In this document: piece after piece, positions 23,976 to 32,780 of the stretch
Numbering within the stretch: position 1 is the first letter of the stretch
How the letters are laid out: every line of letters starts with the position of its first letter
From: SLRI01 sp942491185
Lineage (GTDB): Bacteria > Pseudomonadota > Alphaproteobacteria > Geminicoccales > Geminicoccaceae
Assembly (NCBI GenBank): GCA_942491185.1
Contig: CALOAB010000020.1
Span: 62,001 to 126,000 of the forward strand
Direction of reading: 5' to 3'
Length of the DNA stretch: 64,000 nucleotides
Notes under the pieces: model-generated
Databases searched by the model: none
The model's input: only the letters and a program-made list of their open reading frames with translations
What the model was told of the DNA's origin: nothing
Program-made: the position numbers and the translations under genes

Positions 23976-25310
23976 GTGATCGGACGTTTCTGGGCGATTG
24001 TCGCGATGCTGGCCGTGCTCGGAGCGGGTGCGCCTGTGGCCGGGCAGAGCCTGATCCGCGACGCCGAGATCGAGGCCGATCTGCGGCGGCTCGCGGATCC
24101 GATCTTCGCTGCAGCCGGCCTCGATCCGGCGAGCGTTCGGGTGTTCATCGTCAATGATCCGAGCCTGAACGCTTTCGTCGCCGGCGGGCAGAACATGTTC
24201 GTCAACACGGGCCTGATCCAAAGTGCCCAGACGCCGGAGCAGCTCGCCGGCGTGATCGCGCACGAGACCGGGCACATCTCCGGTGGCCACCTGTCGCGTC
24301 TGCAAACGGCCGTTGGCCAGGCCAACACCGAGGCCATCATCGGCGCGCTGCTGGGGGCCGCTGCCATCGCTGCAGGCGCACCGCAAGTGGGCACCGCGGT
24401 GATCGCCGGCGGTGCCACGGTGGCCGAGCGCAATCTCCTGCGGTTCAGCCGTGGCCAGGAGCAGGCGGCGGACCAGGCAGCTATTCGCTATTTGGAATCC
24501 GAGTCGCTGCCGCCGACAGGGCTCTACGAGTTCTTCAAAATCCTCGAGACGCAGAACCTGCGCATCAACCGCGAGGGTCCCGAATATCTGCGAACCCACC
24601 CCTTGACTCGCGATCGTATCAATTTCCTCGGCGCCGCGGCCGAGGGCTCGCCCTATGAGGGCAAGACATTGCCGCCCGAGCAGCACATTGCGCACAGCCG
24701 GGCGGTCGCCAAGCTCGACGGGTTCCTCGGCGAGCCGATGGACGTGCTGGCGCGCCGCAACAGCGACAGCTTCGAGGACCGCTATGCGCGCGCGGTGGCG
24801 CTGTTCCGCCGTGGCGACACCGATCGCGCGCTCGAGATCGTCGAGTCGTTGATCGTCGAGGAGCCGGACGATCCGCATCTCTTTGAGCTCGAGGGGCAGA
24901 TCCTGTTCGAGAGCGGGCGGATCGCCGAATCGGTGCCGGCCTACCGCGAAGCGCTGCGCGGTGTGCCGAACGCGGCGCTGGTTCGCTTTGGCCTCGCCCG
25001 GGCCCTGCTCGAGACGCATGACGACGATAATATCGCCGAGGCTGCAGCGCTGTTGGGCGAGGTCGTGCGTGTCGAGCCCGACAACCCGACGGCATGGCGC
25101 TTTCTCGGGATCGCCGAAGGGCGTCTCGGCAATGACGGCCGCGCCTCCCTGGCACTCGCCGAGCAGGCGGTCCTGGTTCGCAATCAAGAGGACGTGCAGC
25201 TGCATCTGCGCCGCGCGCGCCAGCACGTGCAGCCCGGCGATCCCGACTGGATCCACCTGCAGGACCTGGAGCAGGCCGCCGAGCGCCTGCAGCTCACCAG
25301 CAACGGCTAG
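23976..25310 (+). CDS. M48 family metalloprotease with TPR repeats (BepA-like)
   Basis: The 444-residue protein has a signal peptide (to about residue 23), a zinc protease domain with HETGH at residues 96-100 and the later glutamate in GQEQAADQAAIRYLES, and a C-terminal TPR region. This matches BepA/YfgC-type periplasmic proteases that help assemble or remove outer-membrane proteins. GTG 23976 is the only start that keeps the signal peptide. It lies 224 bases after rne on the same strand, with no gene between. Confidence 0.88.
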   Translation: MIGRFWAIVAMLAVLGAGAPVAGQSLIRDAEIEADLRRLADPIFAAAGLDPASVRVFIVNDPSLNAFVAGGQNMFVNTGLIQSAQTPEQLAGVIAHETGHISGGHLSRLQTAVGQANTEAIIGALLGAAAIAAGAPQVGTAVIAGGATVAERNLLRFSRGQEQAADQAAIRYLESESLPPTGLYEFFKILETQNLRINREGPEYLRTHPLTRDRINFLGAAAEGSPYEGKTLPPEQHIAHSRAVAKLDGFLGEPMDVLARRNSDSFEDRYARAVALFRRGDTDRALEIVESLIVEEPDDPHLFELEGQILFESGRIAESVPAYREALRGVPNAALVRFGLARALLETHDDDNIAEAAALLGEVVRVEPDNPTAWRFLGIAEGRLGNDGRASLALAEQAVLVRNQEDVQLHLRRARQHVQPGDPDWIHLQDLEQAAERLQLTSNG

Positions 25311-25833
25311 TCCCGACCGCTTGCGAGGCGCCGCCATCTGGCGGGCAAGCCGAGTCGGACGAACGGCATTCTTGGCTAGGTCGCAGCTTGGCTTGCGACA
25401 TCCTTGTCGTATGCGCCCGACATGAGGGTGGGGGCGGGCGCCGTGCGTCTTGGCCGCCTCAGGTCCTCCGTGCAGCGCTGCCGATAACGGTTTTCAGGCT
25501 GCTGAGTGTTGCCGAACGCCGAAGAGCAGGGCGGTTGGAACAGCTCAACGATTCGGCGTCAGCGCATTGGTGGGCAATCCGCTTTCCAGGAAGCCAGCAG
25601 CTACGGCCAGCAGTCGAAACGGACGATCTCGAGGCTCGGATTGCCGCCGCGCAAGGCCGACTCGAGCCTTTGCTCTGGCAAACGGATTCGGACACGATCG
25701 ACCGGCGGTCATCTCGAGCGGTGCGCCCAAGCGTCGACCCCAAGTGACCGCGGCAACGATGCCTCAGTATCAACAGACATCCCGTTCATCGGATGTGCGC
25801 GCCGCCAAGCTCATGAAATGCCTCGGAAACTTC
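25311..25833. other. 523-base gap with a MITE-end remnant
   Basis: No gene is seen. At 25804-25830 the sequence GCCAAGCTCATGAAA followed by TGCCTCGGAAAC matches both ends of the MITE found inside the IS110 gene at 27546-27847, so a broken copy of that family lies against the IS1595 end. Confidence 0.5.
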
Positions 25834-26829
25834 GGTCATGTCCGCATTCTGCGTTGGTCATGCGCCGACCATGGCGTTCCACGGGTCCTCTCGCTGCTGT
25901 CGTGCGATGAACCATGCCAGATAGCCGTCGAGATATCGGGTTGCTGGGCCTCTGAAGGGCCGGAAGAAGTCCTTGAGCGCCGCATGGAGCTGGTTGACCG
26001 TTTGGATGTGGAAGGCGCCGTCGACGACGCGCGGTCCGCGCTTGGCCGGGATCGCGTGGTGGGTGATGCCTTTGGCGCTGGCGAAGGTGGCGAAGGCCGG
26101 ATCGCCGTCGGAGCAGAGCACCACGTCACGACGCAACGCGGGATCGAGCGCCGCGAGCAGCCTGGTGGTGGCATGGTCCTCCAGCCGGCCGGCGCGCTCG
26201 ACCTTCGCCAGCACCGGTACCCGCCACCGGCTGGCGCCGAGCGGCAGGGGCAGGCCGCGCCGGCGCCAGTCGCGCCAGGTCGGGCGCGGCGGATTCGGAA
26301 AGGCCTGCGGGTCCCGGGTATACCGGACCCATTCGCGCGAGCCTTTGCGCGACTCGCGGCGCGTGGTCTGGTCGGCCTCGACCACGCCGCCCAGCGGTCC
26401 TGCCGCACGCTCCAGCGCGGCAAGGATGCGCCGGCGCCAGCGCCAGACCGTCGTCTTGTCGAGCCCGAGCCGTTCGGCGAGCCGCCGGCACGGGGAGGGA
26501 CGGACGGCGCAGATCATGTCGCGCACCACCTCGCGGAACGCCTCGGGGCGGCGCAGTCCGGCGAGCGGCGAGCCCGCCGAGGCCGAGCAGGTGCGCCCGC
26601 AGCCGCTGCAGCCCGCGCCGGTCGAGCCCGGCCAGCACCTCCGTTCGAGCGCCGAGGCCGGCCAGCCGGGCCTCGATCTCGCTCACCTGCCGCGGCGACA
26701 GGCGGTGAAGGCCAGCGCAGAGGCGGCGAAAGCGGACCGGATCCATAGAACACCTCGCATCATGGCTGGATGTTCACTTTATGTTCCGAGACCGTGCGTC
26801 CTCATCAACACACAATGCGGACGTGGCCA
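25834..26829 (-). mobile_element. IS1595-family element, inactive
   Basis: Near-matching terminal inverted repeats, GGTCATGTCCGCATTCTGCG at the left and TGGCCACGTCCGCATTGTGT read inward from the right, bound a unit of almost 1 kb that holds one broken transposase gene. I could not confirm a clean 8-base target duplication. Confidence 0.65.
25858..26746 (-). pseudogene. IS1595-family transposase, frameshifted
   Basis: The N-terminal part (RLCAGLHRLSPRQVSEIEAR) is in one frame. The rest is in another: GCSGCGRTCSASAGSPLAGL (the zinc-binding part), then LGLDKTTVWRWRRRILAALE, then VVEADQTTRRESRKGSREWV and the second catalytic region LCSDGDPAFATFA, with HIQTVNQLHAALKDFFRPF close to the end. The shift lies near 26620-26640. 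The first conserved D and the NH motif remain, but the ETYF-like element typical of the family reads QTTR here. Confidence 0.75.
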
Positions 26830-27049
26830 ACACTTCTCGAAAGCGCTTGTCTCATGATGTTTTCGCCTTTTCCGGGCAAGGAGAAGGTGCTGCAGGGGAG
26901 CTCGCTCCTCGCCTGCAGCGACGAGGGATGGATCGGGAAAGCGCTGGCCGTGATGGGCCGAGCTAGAGTTTGATCGCCCTCGTCTTCAGCCAAGGCCTGA
27001 ACGGATACGTGGCGCAAGGCGCCGCATGACAAGCAGAGGCGGACTGAAG

Positions 27050-28284
27050 ATGACCCATTCGATCGTCGGCGTCGACGTTTCGAAAGACTGGCTCGATGCT
27101 TATCGCCGCACCGACGGCAAGAACCGGCGCTTTGCCAACACCAAGCAGGGGCGGCAGAGCCTCACTCGCTGGGCCGAGGGCGCCCGCGTCGCGTTCGAGC
27201 CCAGCGGCCCCTATCATCGCGCCCTGGAACAACACCTGGCCGTGGCAGGGATCGGTGCGGTGAAGATCAACCCATTGCAAGTGCGGCGCTTCGCCGAGGC
27301 GGTGGGCACGCGCGCCAAGACCGATACCGTCGACGCGCGCCTCATCGCCGTCATGGCGGCGCAGCTGGAGCTGCCGGCAACACCGCCCCTGGATCAAATC
27401 ACCCGGGACCTCAAGGCGTTGCAGATCGCTCGGCAGGGCCTCGTCAAGGACCGGACCACCGCCAAGAACCGCGCTCAGAGCCACGAGTGTCGGTTCCTCA
27501 AGAGCCAGGCTGCCGCCCGGCTTCGACATGTCAAATCTCAGCTTAGAGCCTGTCCGAGACGTTTACGTGGTGTTTCATGAGCTTGGCAGTGAGCAGATGC
27601 GAGGAGTTGGTCGATCGTCGATGCTGGAGCATCGTCGGTCGACCAACGACGAAGCAGGTGCCTCGCTGTGGGGCTGCGGGGTCCCCACAGCCCCGCAGGG
27701 TGCCAAGCTCACCTTCGGTCGACTTGCGATCGGCTCCGGCTTTGGAGCATGGCTTGCCCGATGCCCCGGCATCGGACTGCGCTCGGCACAGCAAGGGCGG
27801 TCGATCGTAAGTCGATGAAATGCCTCGGAAACGTCTCGGACAGGCTCTTGCCGCACTCGATGCCGAGATCGCCACGCTGATCGCTGGCGATGAGCACCTT
27901 GCCCGTCGCCGCGACATCCTCCTCACCATTCCCGGCATCTCAGCCATCACCGCCGCAGCACTCCTGGCCGAGGCGCCCGAGCTCGGCGCGCTGGAGGGCA
28001 AAGCCGCGGCCAGCCTTGCCGGGCTCGCGCCCATGACCCGCCAGTCCGGCAAATGGAATGGCCGCGCGATGATCCGCGGCGGGCGGGCGCAGCTGCGCCA
28101 CGCGCTCGACATGCCGGCCCTCGTCGCGGCTCGCTTCAACCCGGATCTCAAGGCCCTCCATGATCGTCTCATCAGCGCAAAGAAGCCGCCGAAGGTGGCG
28201 CTCACCGCGCTGATGAGAAAGCTCCTCATCCTCGCCAACGCCCTCCTGCGCGACGGCCGCCCCTGGACCGAAAAATCCGCTTGA
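27050..28284 (+). pseudogene. IS110-family transposase interrupted by a MITE
   Basis: The first part (27050-27545) shows the DEDD RuvC-like domain: IVGVDVSKDWLDAYRR, FEPSGPYHRALEQ and AKTDTVDARLIAVMA. The second part (27848-28284) shows the Tnp_20 domain with LTIPGISAITAAALLAEAP and SLAGLAPMTRQSG. Removing the 302-base insert joins SQL to AALDAEIATL in frame (cag ctt gcc gca), so the gene was intact before insertion. The sequence 26830-27049 in front carries no gene and probably includes the IS110 left end. Confidence 0.85.
27546..27847. mobile_element. 302-base structured MITE inside IS110 transposase
   Basis: The ends are inverted repeats, GAGCCTGTCCGAGACGTTT at the left and the same sequence read inward from the right. 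Flanking triplets are TTA and TTG, consistent with a 3-base duplication with one change. The interior is strongly self-complementary: a long hairpin at about 27607-27648 (GTTGGTCGA ... TCGACCAAC) and a second one around GGGGCTGCGGGGTCCCC. It has no gene of its own. The IR type fits non-autonomous relatives of IS5-group elements, which is inference. Confidence 0.8.
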
Positions 28285-28333
28285 CCAACACGGATACTCT
28301 AGTTGTGAGCTTTCGGCAGGTTGCTATTCTGAC

Positions 28334-28771
28334 TCAAAGCGCTGTGCGGCGGCTGGCGGCGAGGTCGATGATCCGTTGGGTCTCGGTCCAAAGCCCGAGG
28401 TCGGCCAGGGCGTCGCGGTCGAACCAGCCGACAGCGGCGGCGTCGCAACCGGCCTTGGCCTCGCCGTCGGCCGCCTCGGCGGTGAAGTCGATCAGCGTGT
28501 AGTGGAAGCGGACCCGCGTCGAGCCCGGCTCGGGCTCGATCAGGTCGACCACGGTCAAGAGCTCGAGCGTGGCCAGTGCCAGGCCGGTCTCCTCCAGCAC
28601 CTCGCGCCGCGCGGTCTCGGCCACTGTCTCGCCCAGCTCCTGGCCGCCACCCGGCAGTGACCATTGCCCGACCCGCGGTGGCTTGCCGCGACGGATCAGC
28701 AGCACCTGGTCGCCGCGCCAGACGACCACGCCGACACCGACGATCGGTCGATCGGGAAAATCACGTTGCAT
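28334..28771 (-). CDS. NUDIX hydrolase
   Basis: The 145-residue protein contains a complete Nudix box, with GGGQELGETVAETARREV followed by LEETGL. It cleaves a nucleoside diphosphate linked to another group; the target is not readable. PGGGQELGE follows the usual SLPGG lead-in. It starts about 65 bases after the FIST gene stop on the same strand, so the two may share a transcript. Confidence 0.85.
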   Translation of the reverse strand: MQRDFPDRPIVGVGVVVWRGDQVLLIRRGKPPRVGQWSLPGGGQELGETVAETARREVLEETGLALATLELLTVVDLIEPEPGSTRVRFHYTLIDFTAEAADGEAKAGCDAAAVGWFDRDALADLGLWTETQRIIDLAASRRTAL

Positions 28772-28838
28772 CGGTTGCGACCCTCGGGCTGCGGCGCGGC
28801 GGCGATTTGCTTCGATCGGCAGATCGGCCGCGGCCGTG

Positions 28839-29949
28839 TCAGCCGATCAGGGCTAGAGCGGTAGAGTAGCGGGTGAGGCCGCCTTCGGCGATCTCGGCGT
28901 TGCTGCGCATGCCGATCAACGGCACCGGGCCCAGCCGGGCTGTCAGCACCGCCGCTTCGTCGACGCCCGGGCCGAAGAACCGGCTGCCCCGCTCGATCGA
29001 GCTGTAGAGCAGTGCCGCAAGCGGCTGGCGACCATCGAGCTCGCCGAGCAGGCGCACAGCGAGGTCCTCCAGCTCGCGCAGCGCCAGCTGTGGATCCCTC
29101 TGATGGAAGGCGATGCGCCCCGGCAGCGACGCGCCCGCCGGCAGGTCGAGCAGCTCGACGCCGCCATCCACGCGGCTGGCCCGGGCAATGCCGAAGAGGA
29201 GCGGCGGCAGCGCCGACTCGTCGGTCGATGCCTGATCGGAGGCAGAGGCCGGCAGCGAGCAGCTGGCGGCTCAAGCGGCGCGAATCGTGGAGCAGCAGCT
29301 CGCCAGCCTCGCTGGCCAGCACCTCGGCCGCGGGTGCATCGTCGAGGCCGAGAATGGTGGCGCCGCGTGCCGCCGTGACCCGGTGCACCGGGCCGAGCCG
29401 CCGGCAGCCGTGGCTGATGCCGCTGACCAGCCGCGCCCCGCCTTCGAGCAGCACGCCGGTTGCGGCACCGGCCGAGGGCGAGACGGTGATCTGCGCATGA
29501 TCGAAGCTGGAAGCACTCTGCCCGCCGACCAATCGGCAGCCCTTGGCGCCGACGAGGCTCGCGAGCGCGCGCGACGAGTCGGCGGCGTCCGGCACGTGAA
29601 CGATGCCGCCGAGCCCGTTCGCCGCCCCGCAAGGTAGCCTACCGCTGAACGGCACGATGCGGGTTTCCTCAAGCCGCAGCGGCAAGGCTGCGATCGCTCC
29701 CTCGCCAGCGAGCTCACGGCCGCCGGCGAAGACGGCGGAGCTGGCGGCGCCCAGCCAGTTGCGGATGCCGGTTCGATCGCGCAGCCCATCGAGCATCACA
29801 TCGGCCATCTCCGTTACCGGATCGGCGAGAAAGACCAGGCCGAGGTCGGCCGGCGCCGCTGCCGGATCGAGCTGATCGAGCACGCTCTTCAGCAATTGCG
29901 GCCAAGGACGACCGGCAGCGAAGACCAGCCCGCTCACGAGTGGCGGCAA
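28839..29949 (-). pseudogene. FIST-domain protein gene with a frameshift
   Basis: The N-terminal 230 residues (FIST N domain: GLVFLADPVTEMADVMLDGL, then NWLGAASSAVFAGGREL and GCRLVGGQSASSFDH) are in one frame. The C-terminal FIST C part (ALPPLLFGIARASRVDGGVE, FGPGVDEAAVLTARLG, then GPVPLIGMRSNAEIAEGG) is in the next. They separate at one base near 29250. FIST proteins are sensory domains thought to bind small ligands such as amino acids. A single-base error in the assembly would restore the gene. The start is TTG 29949, or a GTG five codons downstream. Confidence 0.7.
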
Positions 29950-30103
29950 GCGGCGGGCGGGATGCGTTTGCTATGCGTTAATTCAACCATTGCGTTTTTA
30001 TATTGACTTATTCTCAACTAATAAGCAAGTTTTCGCCGCGTTCGATCGTCGGCTTAAACCTCGACCGGCGACCGGCGCACTCGATGACGAGATGGGACCC
30101 TGG

Positions 30104-30129
30104 GGGGACTGTTCAACAGAGCAGTCCCC
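30104..30129 (-). terminator. hairpin downstream of the ZorAB-like genes
   Basis: GGGGACTG-ttcaacagag-CAGTCCCC is a perfect 8-base-pair stem about 80 bases after the ZorB-like stop. No T run follows on the minus strand, so it is only a candidate terminator. The AT-rich stretch near 29970-30040 is probably the promoter region of the FIST gene. Confidence 0.4.
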
Positions 30130-30207
30130 TTCCCGTCTCGGCCAGAGCCGTTCTCGACCCCGATTTGGTGGCACTGGTGGTCGCGGCATCGGGCCCTCGA
30201 CACCCCC

Positions 30208-31104
30208 TTATTCCGCCGAGATCGCCGCCTCGAGGCCCGCGAGCAGCGCCGCCAGTGCTGCCGCATCCGGTCCGCGTGCCAGGAAGCGAAGATCGATCCG
30301 CCGGTTGACGCGCCTGGCCTCGTCGGTGGCTGCCGCGATCACCGGCCGGCGGGCGGCATAGCCGCTGAGGCCGAGCAGCGCCTCGCCGCCGGAGCCGTTC
30401 TTCAGCGCGTCGAGCCCAGGTGCTGCCTCGATCAGCGCCAGATAGGTGTTGCGCGCCCGCGCCGCCGAGAGCTCCCAGTTGTCGGCGAACGGTCCACCAC
30501 GGATCGGCCGGTCGTCGGTATGGCCTTCGATCAGCACCGCCTCCAGCACGTCGAGCGCACCGCGCGGGCAATCGCGCTCGTCGGCCGCATGCACGTAGCA
30601 CGGCAGGATGCCGTCCAGCACACTGGCCAGCACGATGATCGCCTGCTCGCCCGGCTCGCTCAGCGCCGCCTCGTTGCTGGCGAAGAGCAACGACTCGGGC
30701 AGCCGCAGAATGCCGTTCTCGAGATCGACCTCGACCTCCAGCCCGCGCGCGGCGAGCATCGCCTTGATCCGGGTCAAGAGCTCGGCCCGCTCGGCATCGC
30801 GCGCCAGCAGACGGTCGGTGATCTGCGCCAGCCGGTCTCGCTCGGCGAGCAGCCGATCGCGGTCGCCGGCGAGCGCTTCCTGCGCGATGGCCAGCCGATC
30901 GCGTTCGGTCAGCAGCTCGTCGAGGGTGGTCTCGGCGGCATCCTCGGCGCTGCGGAAGTTCAGCGCAAAGGCCATGAGGATGATGATGAAGAGAAACAAC
31001 AGGCCAACCATGAGGTCGCTGACCGAGGCCAGATAGCTGTCGTCCTCGCCAGCCGGCTGGCCGGACCAACCCCCGGCGTCGCCGCCACCCCAGCCGTTGG
31101 CCAT
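30208..31104 (-). CDS. ZorB/MotB-like OmpA-domain protein
   Basis: The 298-residue protein has a glycine-rich start, a single membrane helix with a charged entrance (SVSDLMVGLLFLFIIILMAF), a coiled-coil stalk rich in ERDRL repeats, and an OmpA-type peptidoglycan-binding domain (VLIEGHTDDRPIRGG, then LSAARARNTYLALIE and NRRIDLRF). The aspartate before the helix matches the proton-carrying residue of MotB-type stators. It would form the wall-anchored half of a proton-driven motor with the next gene. Start and stop lie three bases from the ZorA-like stop. Confidence 0.8.
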   Translation of the reverse strand: MANGWGGGDAGGWSGQPAGEDDSYLASVSDLMVGLLFLFIIILMAFALNFRSAEDAAETTLDELLTERDRLAIAQEALAGDRDRLLAERDRLAQITDRLLARDAERAELLTRIKAMLAARGLEVEVDLENGILRLPESLLFASNEAALSEPGEQAIIVLASVLDGILPCYVHAADERDCPRGALDVLEAVLIEGHTDDRPIRGGPFADNWELSAARARNTYLALIEAAPGLDALKNGSGGEALLGLSGYAARRPVIAAATDEARRVNRRIDLRFLARGPDAAALAALLAGLEAAISAE

Positions 31105-31107
31105 GGC

Positions 31108-32520
31108 TCAGCGGTCCCGGCGCGGTGCGGCGAGGCCTTCGACCGCTTCCTGGAGTGCCGCGCGCGACTGCTTTAGGCCGGCATCGATCTCGCCGAGCAG
31201 GTTGCGAACCGCGCTCGCCTCCTCGGGCTCTTCGACCGCACCGACGATGCTCGCCGCCACGGTGTTCAGCGCATGGCGCGCCTCGCGCACCCGATCATGC
31301 GCGGTGATGAGGACGTTCTCGATCGCCTCTCGGTCGATCGGCGGGCGCCCGCGCAGCCGATCGAGGCCGGTCTGCACGGCGACCGAGAGCTCGGTGAGGC
31401 GATGCTGCAGCAGCTGCAATGGCGCCGGCGTCGGCCCGGCGGCGAGCGGCGCCTGACGCAGCGGGGGCGTGACGGGCGCCGCCCGTGGCGAGGCTTCGCG
31501 AGCCATCTCGGCCGGGCGCGTGCGCGCCTGTGCCGCATCTGGTTGATCGGGGGTCGCGCCCACTGGCGGTGCGGCGTCGAGCGCCTCGTGCGCCATGGCA
31601 GTGGCGCGGCTGGCGAGCTGGCGCACGGTCTGTGTTGCCGCCATGAGCTCGCCCGCCACGCGCTCGTCCAGGGTCTCGAAGCGCCGTGCCACCCGCTCCA
31701 GCGCACCCTTCAATGGCCGGGTCGCCAAGGTCAGCTCCTCGGCGAGCCGCGCCTCGACCCCCTCGGGCGCCCTGACGATCAGCGAGCGGCCGAGCTGGCC
31801 GAGCCGCTGGTTGATCCGCCGGGTCTCGTCGATTTGGGCGACCAGCAGCGTTTCCGGGGTCAGCGGCACCAGCCGCTCCTCGAGCAGCAGGCAGAAGCGG
31901 CGGATCTCCGCCTGCACCCGATGCAGATGAACCTTCTCCCGCCACGAGAAGATCAGCGACGCGGCAAGCCCGGCGATCGAGGTCGCGAACTTGAAGGTGG
32001 CCGCTGCCAGCAGCTCGCGCAGCGCCGCCTGGGCTTCGCGAATATCCGCCGCGGTCACGCCAGCGCTGGCGAAATGCAGCGCCGCCACGAGGCCGACGAA
32101 GGTGAACAGCAGGCCCAGGCCCACCAGGATGTTGGGCACGGCCTGATAGAAGCGAAGATTGAGCCCGACGCGGGCGAACAGGCCGTCGTCGAAGACCGAT
32201 TGGGGCGCCCTCGCGGCACCCAGCGCCTGCTCGTTGCCGGGCACCGGCGTCACCGTCGCGGCATAGGCGCGCCACGCCCGGCCGAGCACGGGATCCTGCG
32301 CCAGACCTTCGAAGATCGCGGGAAAGCGCTGCTTGAACGATGCCGTGCCCTCGCCCTGGTCGACCAGCTCGATCGCCCGCGCGAGTGCCCGACGCAACGG
32401 CGCCAGCCTGGCCGTGAAGCGCCACCAGAGGATCTGCGCCAGCAGGAGAATGCCGAGCGCCAGCAACCAGGGCAGCCACGGCACCGCCAAAGCGGCGAAG
32501 AGTTGGTCGACGAGGGTCAT
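31108..32520 (-). CDS. ZorA/MotA-like proton channel protein
   Basis: The 470-residue protein has an N-terminal membrane helix (WLPWLLALGILLLAQILWW), then the paired helices of the MotA/ExbB/ZorA family, AVPNILVGLGLLFTFVGLVA and FKFATSIAGLAASLIFSW, followed by a long cytoplasmic helical tail of about 270 residues. The VPN-LVG-GLL-TF-GL pattern is that of ZorA more than of flagellar MotA. ZorAB uses ion flow in anti-phage defence; here no ZorC, ZorD or other effector gene is adjacent, so the role is open. It forms an operon with the OmpA-type gene and is divergent from the receiver-EAL gene across 260 bases without a gene. Confidence 0.7.
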   Translation of the reverse strand: MTLVDQLFAALAVPWLPWLLALGILLLAQILWWRFTARLAPLRRALARAIELVDQGEGTASFKQRFPAIFEGLAQDPVLGRAWRAYAATVTPVPGNEQALGAARAPQSVFDDGLFARVGLNLRFYQAVPNILVGLGLLFTFVGLVAALHFASAGVTAADIREAQAALRELLAAATFKFATSIAGLAASLIFSWREKVHLHRVQAEIRRFCLLLEERLVPLTPETLLVAQIDETRRINQRLGQLGRSLIVRAPEGVEARLAEELTLATRPLKGALERVARRFETLDERVAGELMAATQTVRQLASRATAMAHEALDAAPPVGATPDQPDAAQARTRPAEMAREASPRAAPVTPPLRQAPLAAGPTPAPLQLLQHRLTELSVAVQTGLDRLRGRPPIDREAIENVLITAHDRVREARHALNTVAASIVGAVEEPEEASAVRNLLGEIDAGLKQSRAALQEAVEGLAAPRRDR

Positions 32521-32780
32521 CAGGGGCTCGCAGGCAGCGACAGACTGGCTGACAATGGTGTACGATGATGCTTCAGTGTCATGGCGAGTGCCGTAGGCGC
32601 AACAGCCATAGCGCTTCAGGTTGATTCATAAGGATTGTATTTCACCTACAGCTTGCTGTCTTTGCGTCTCTTGCGTAGTCTTCTAAAGGTGGTGGGTGGT
32701 TGGATCGCTCCATCAGCCGCAAAATGGGCGGGTCCGGTCGGCGTACAAGCAGGCCGTGAATAACCGATAAGCGTTAACGA

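Noticed and set aside
30208..32520. Complete Zorya defence system
   Set aside because: Only ZorA- and ZorB-like genes are present; no ZorC, ZorD or other effector gene lies on either side.
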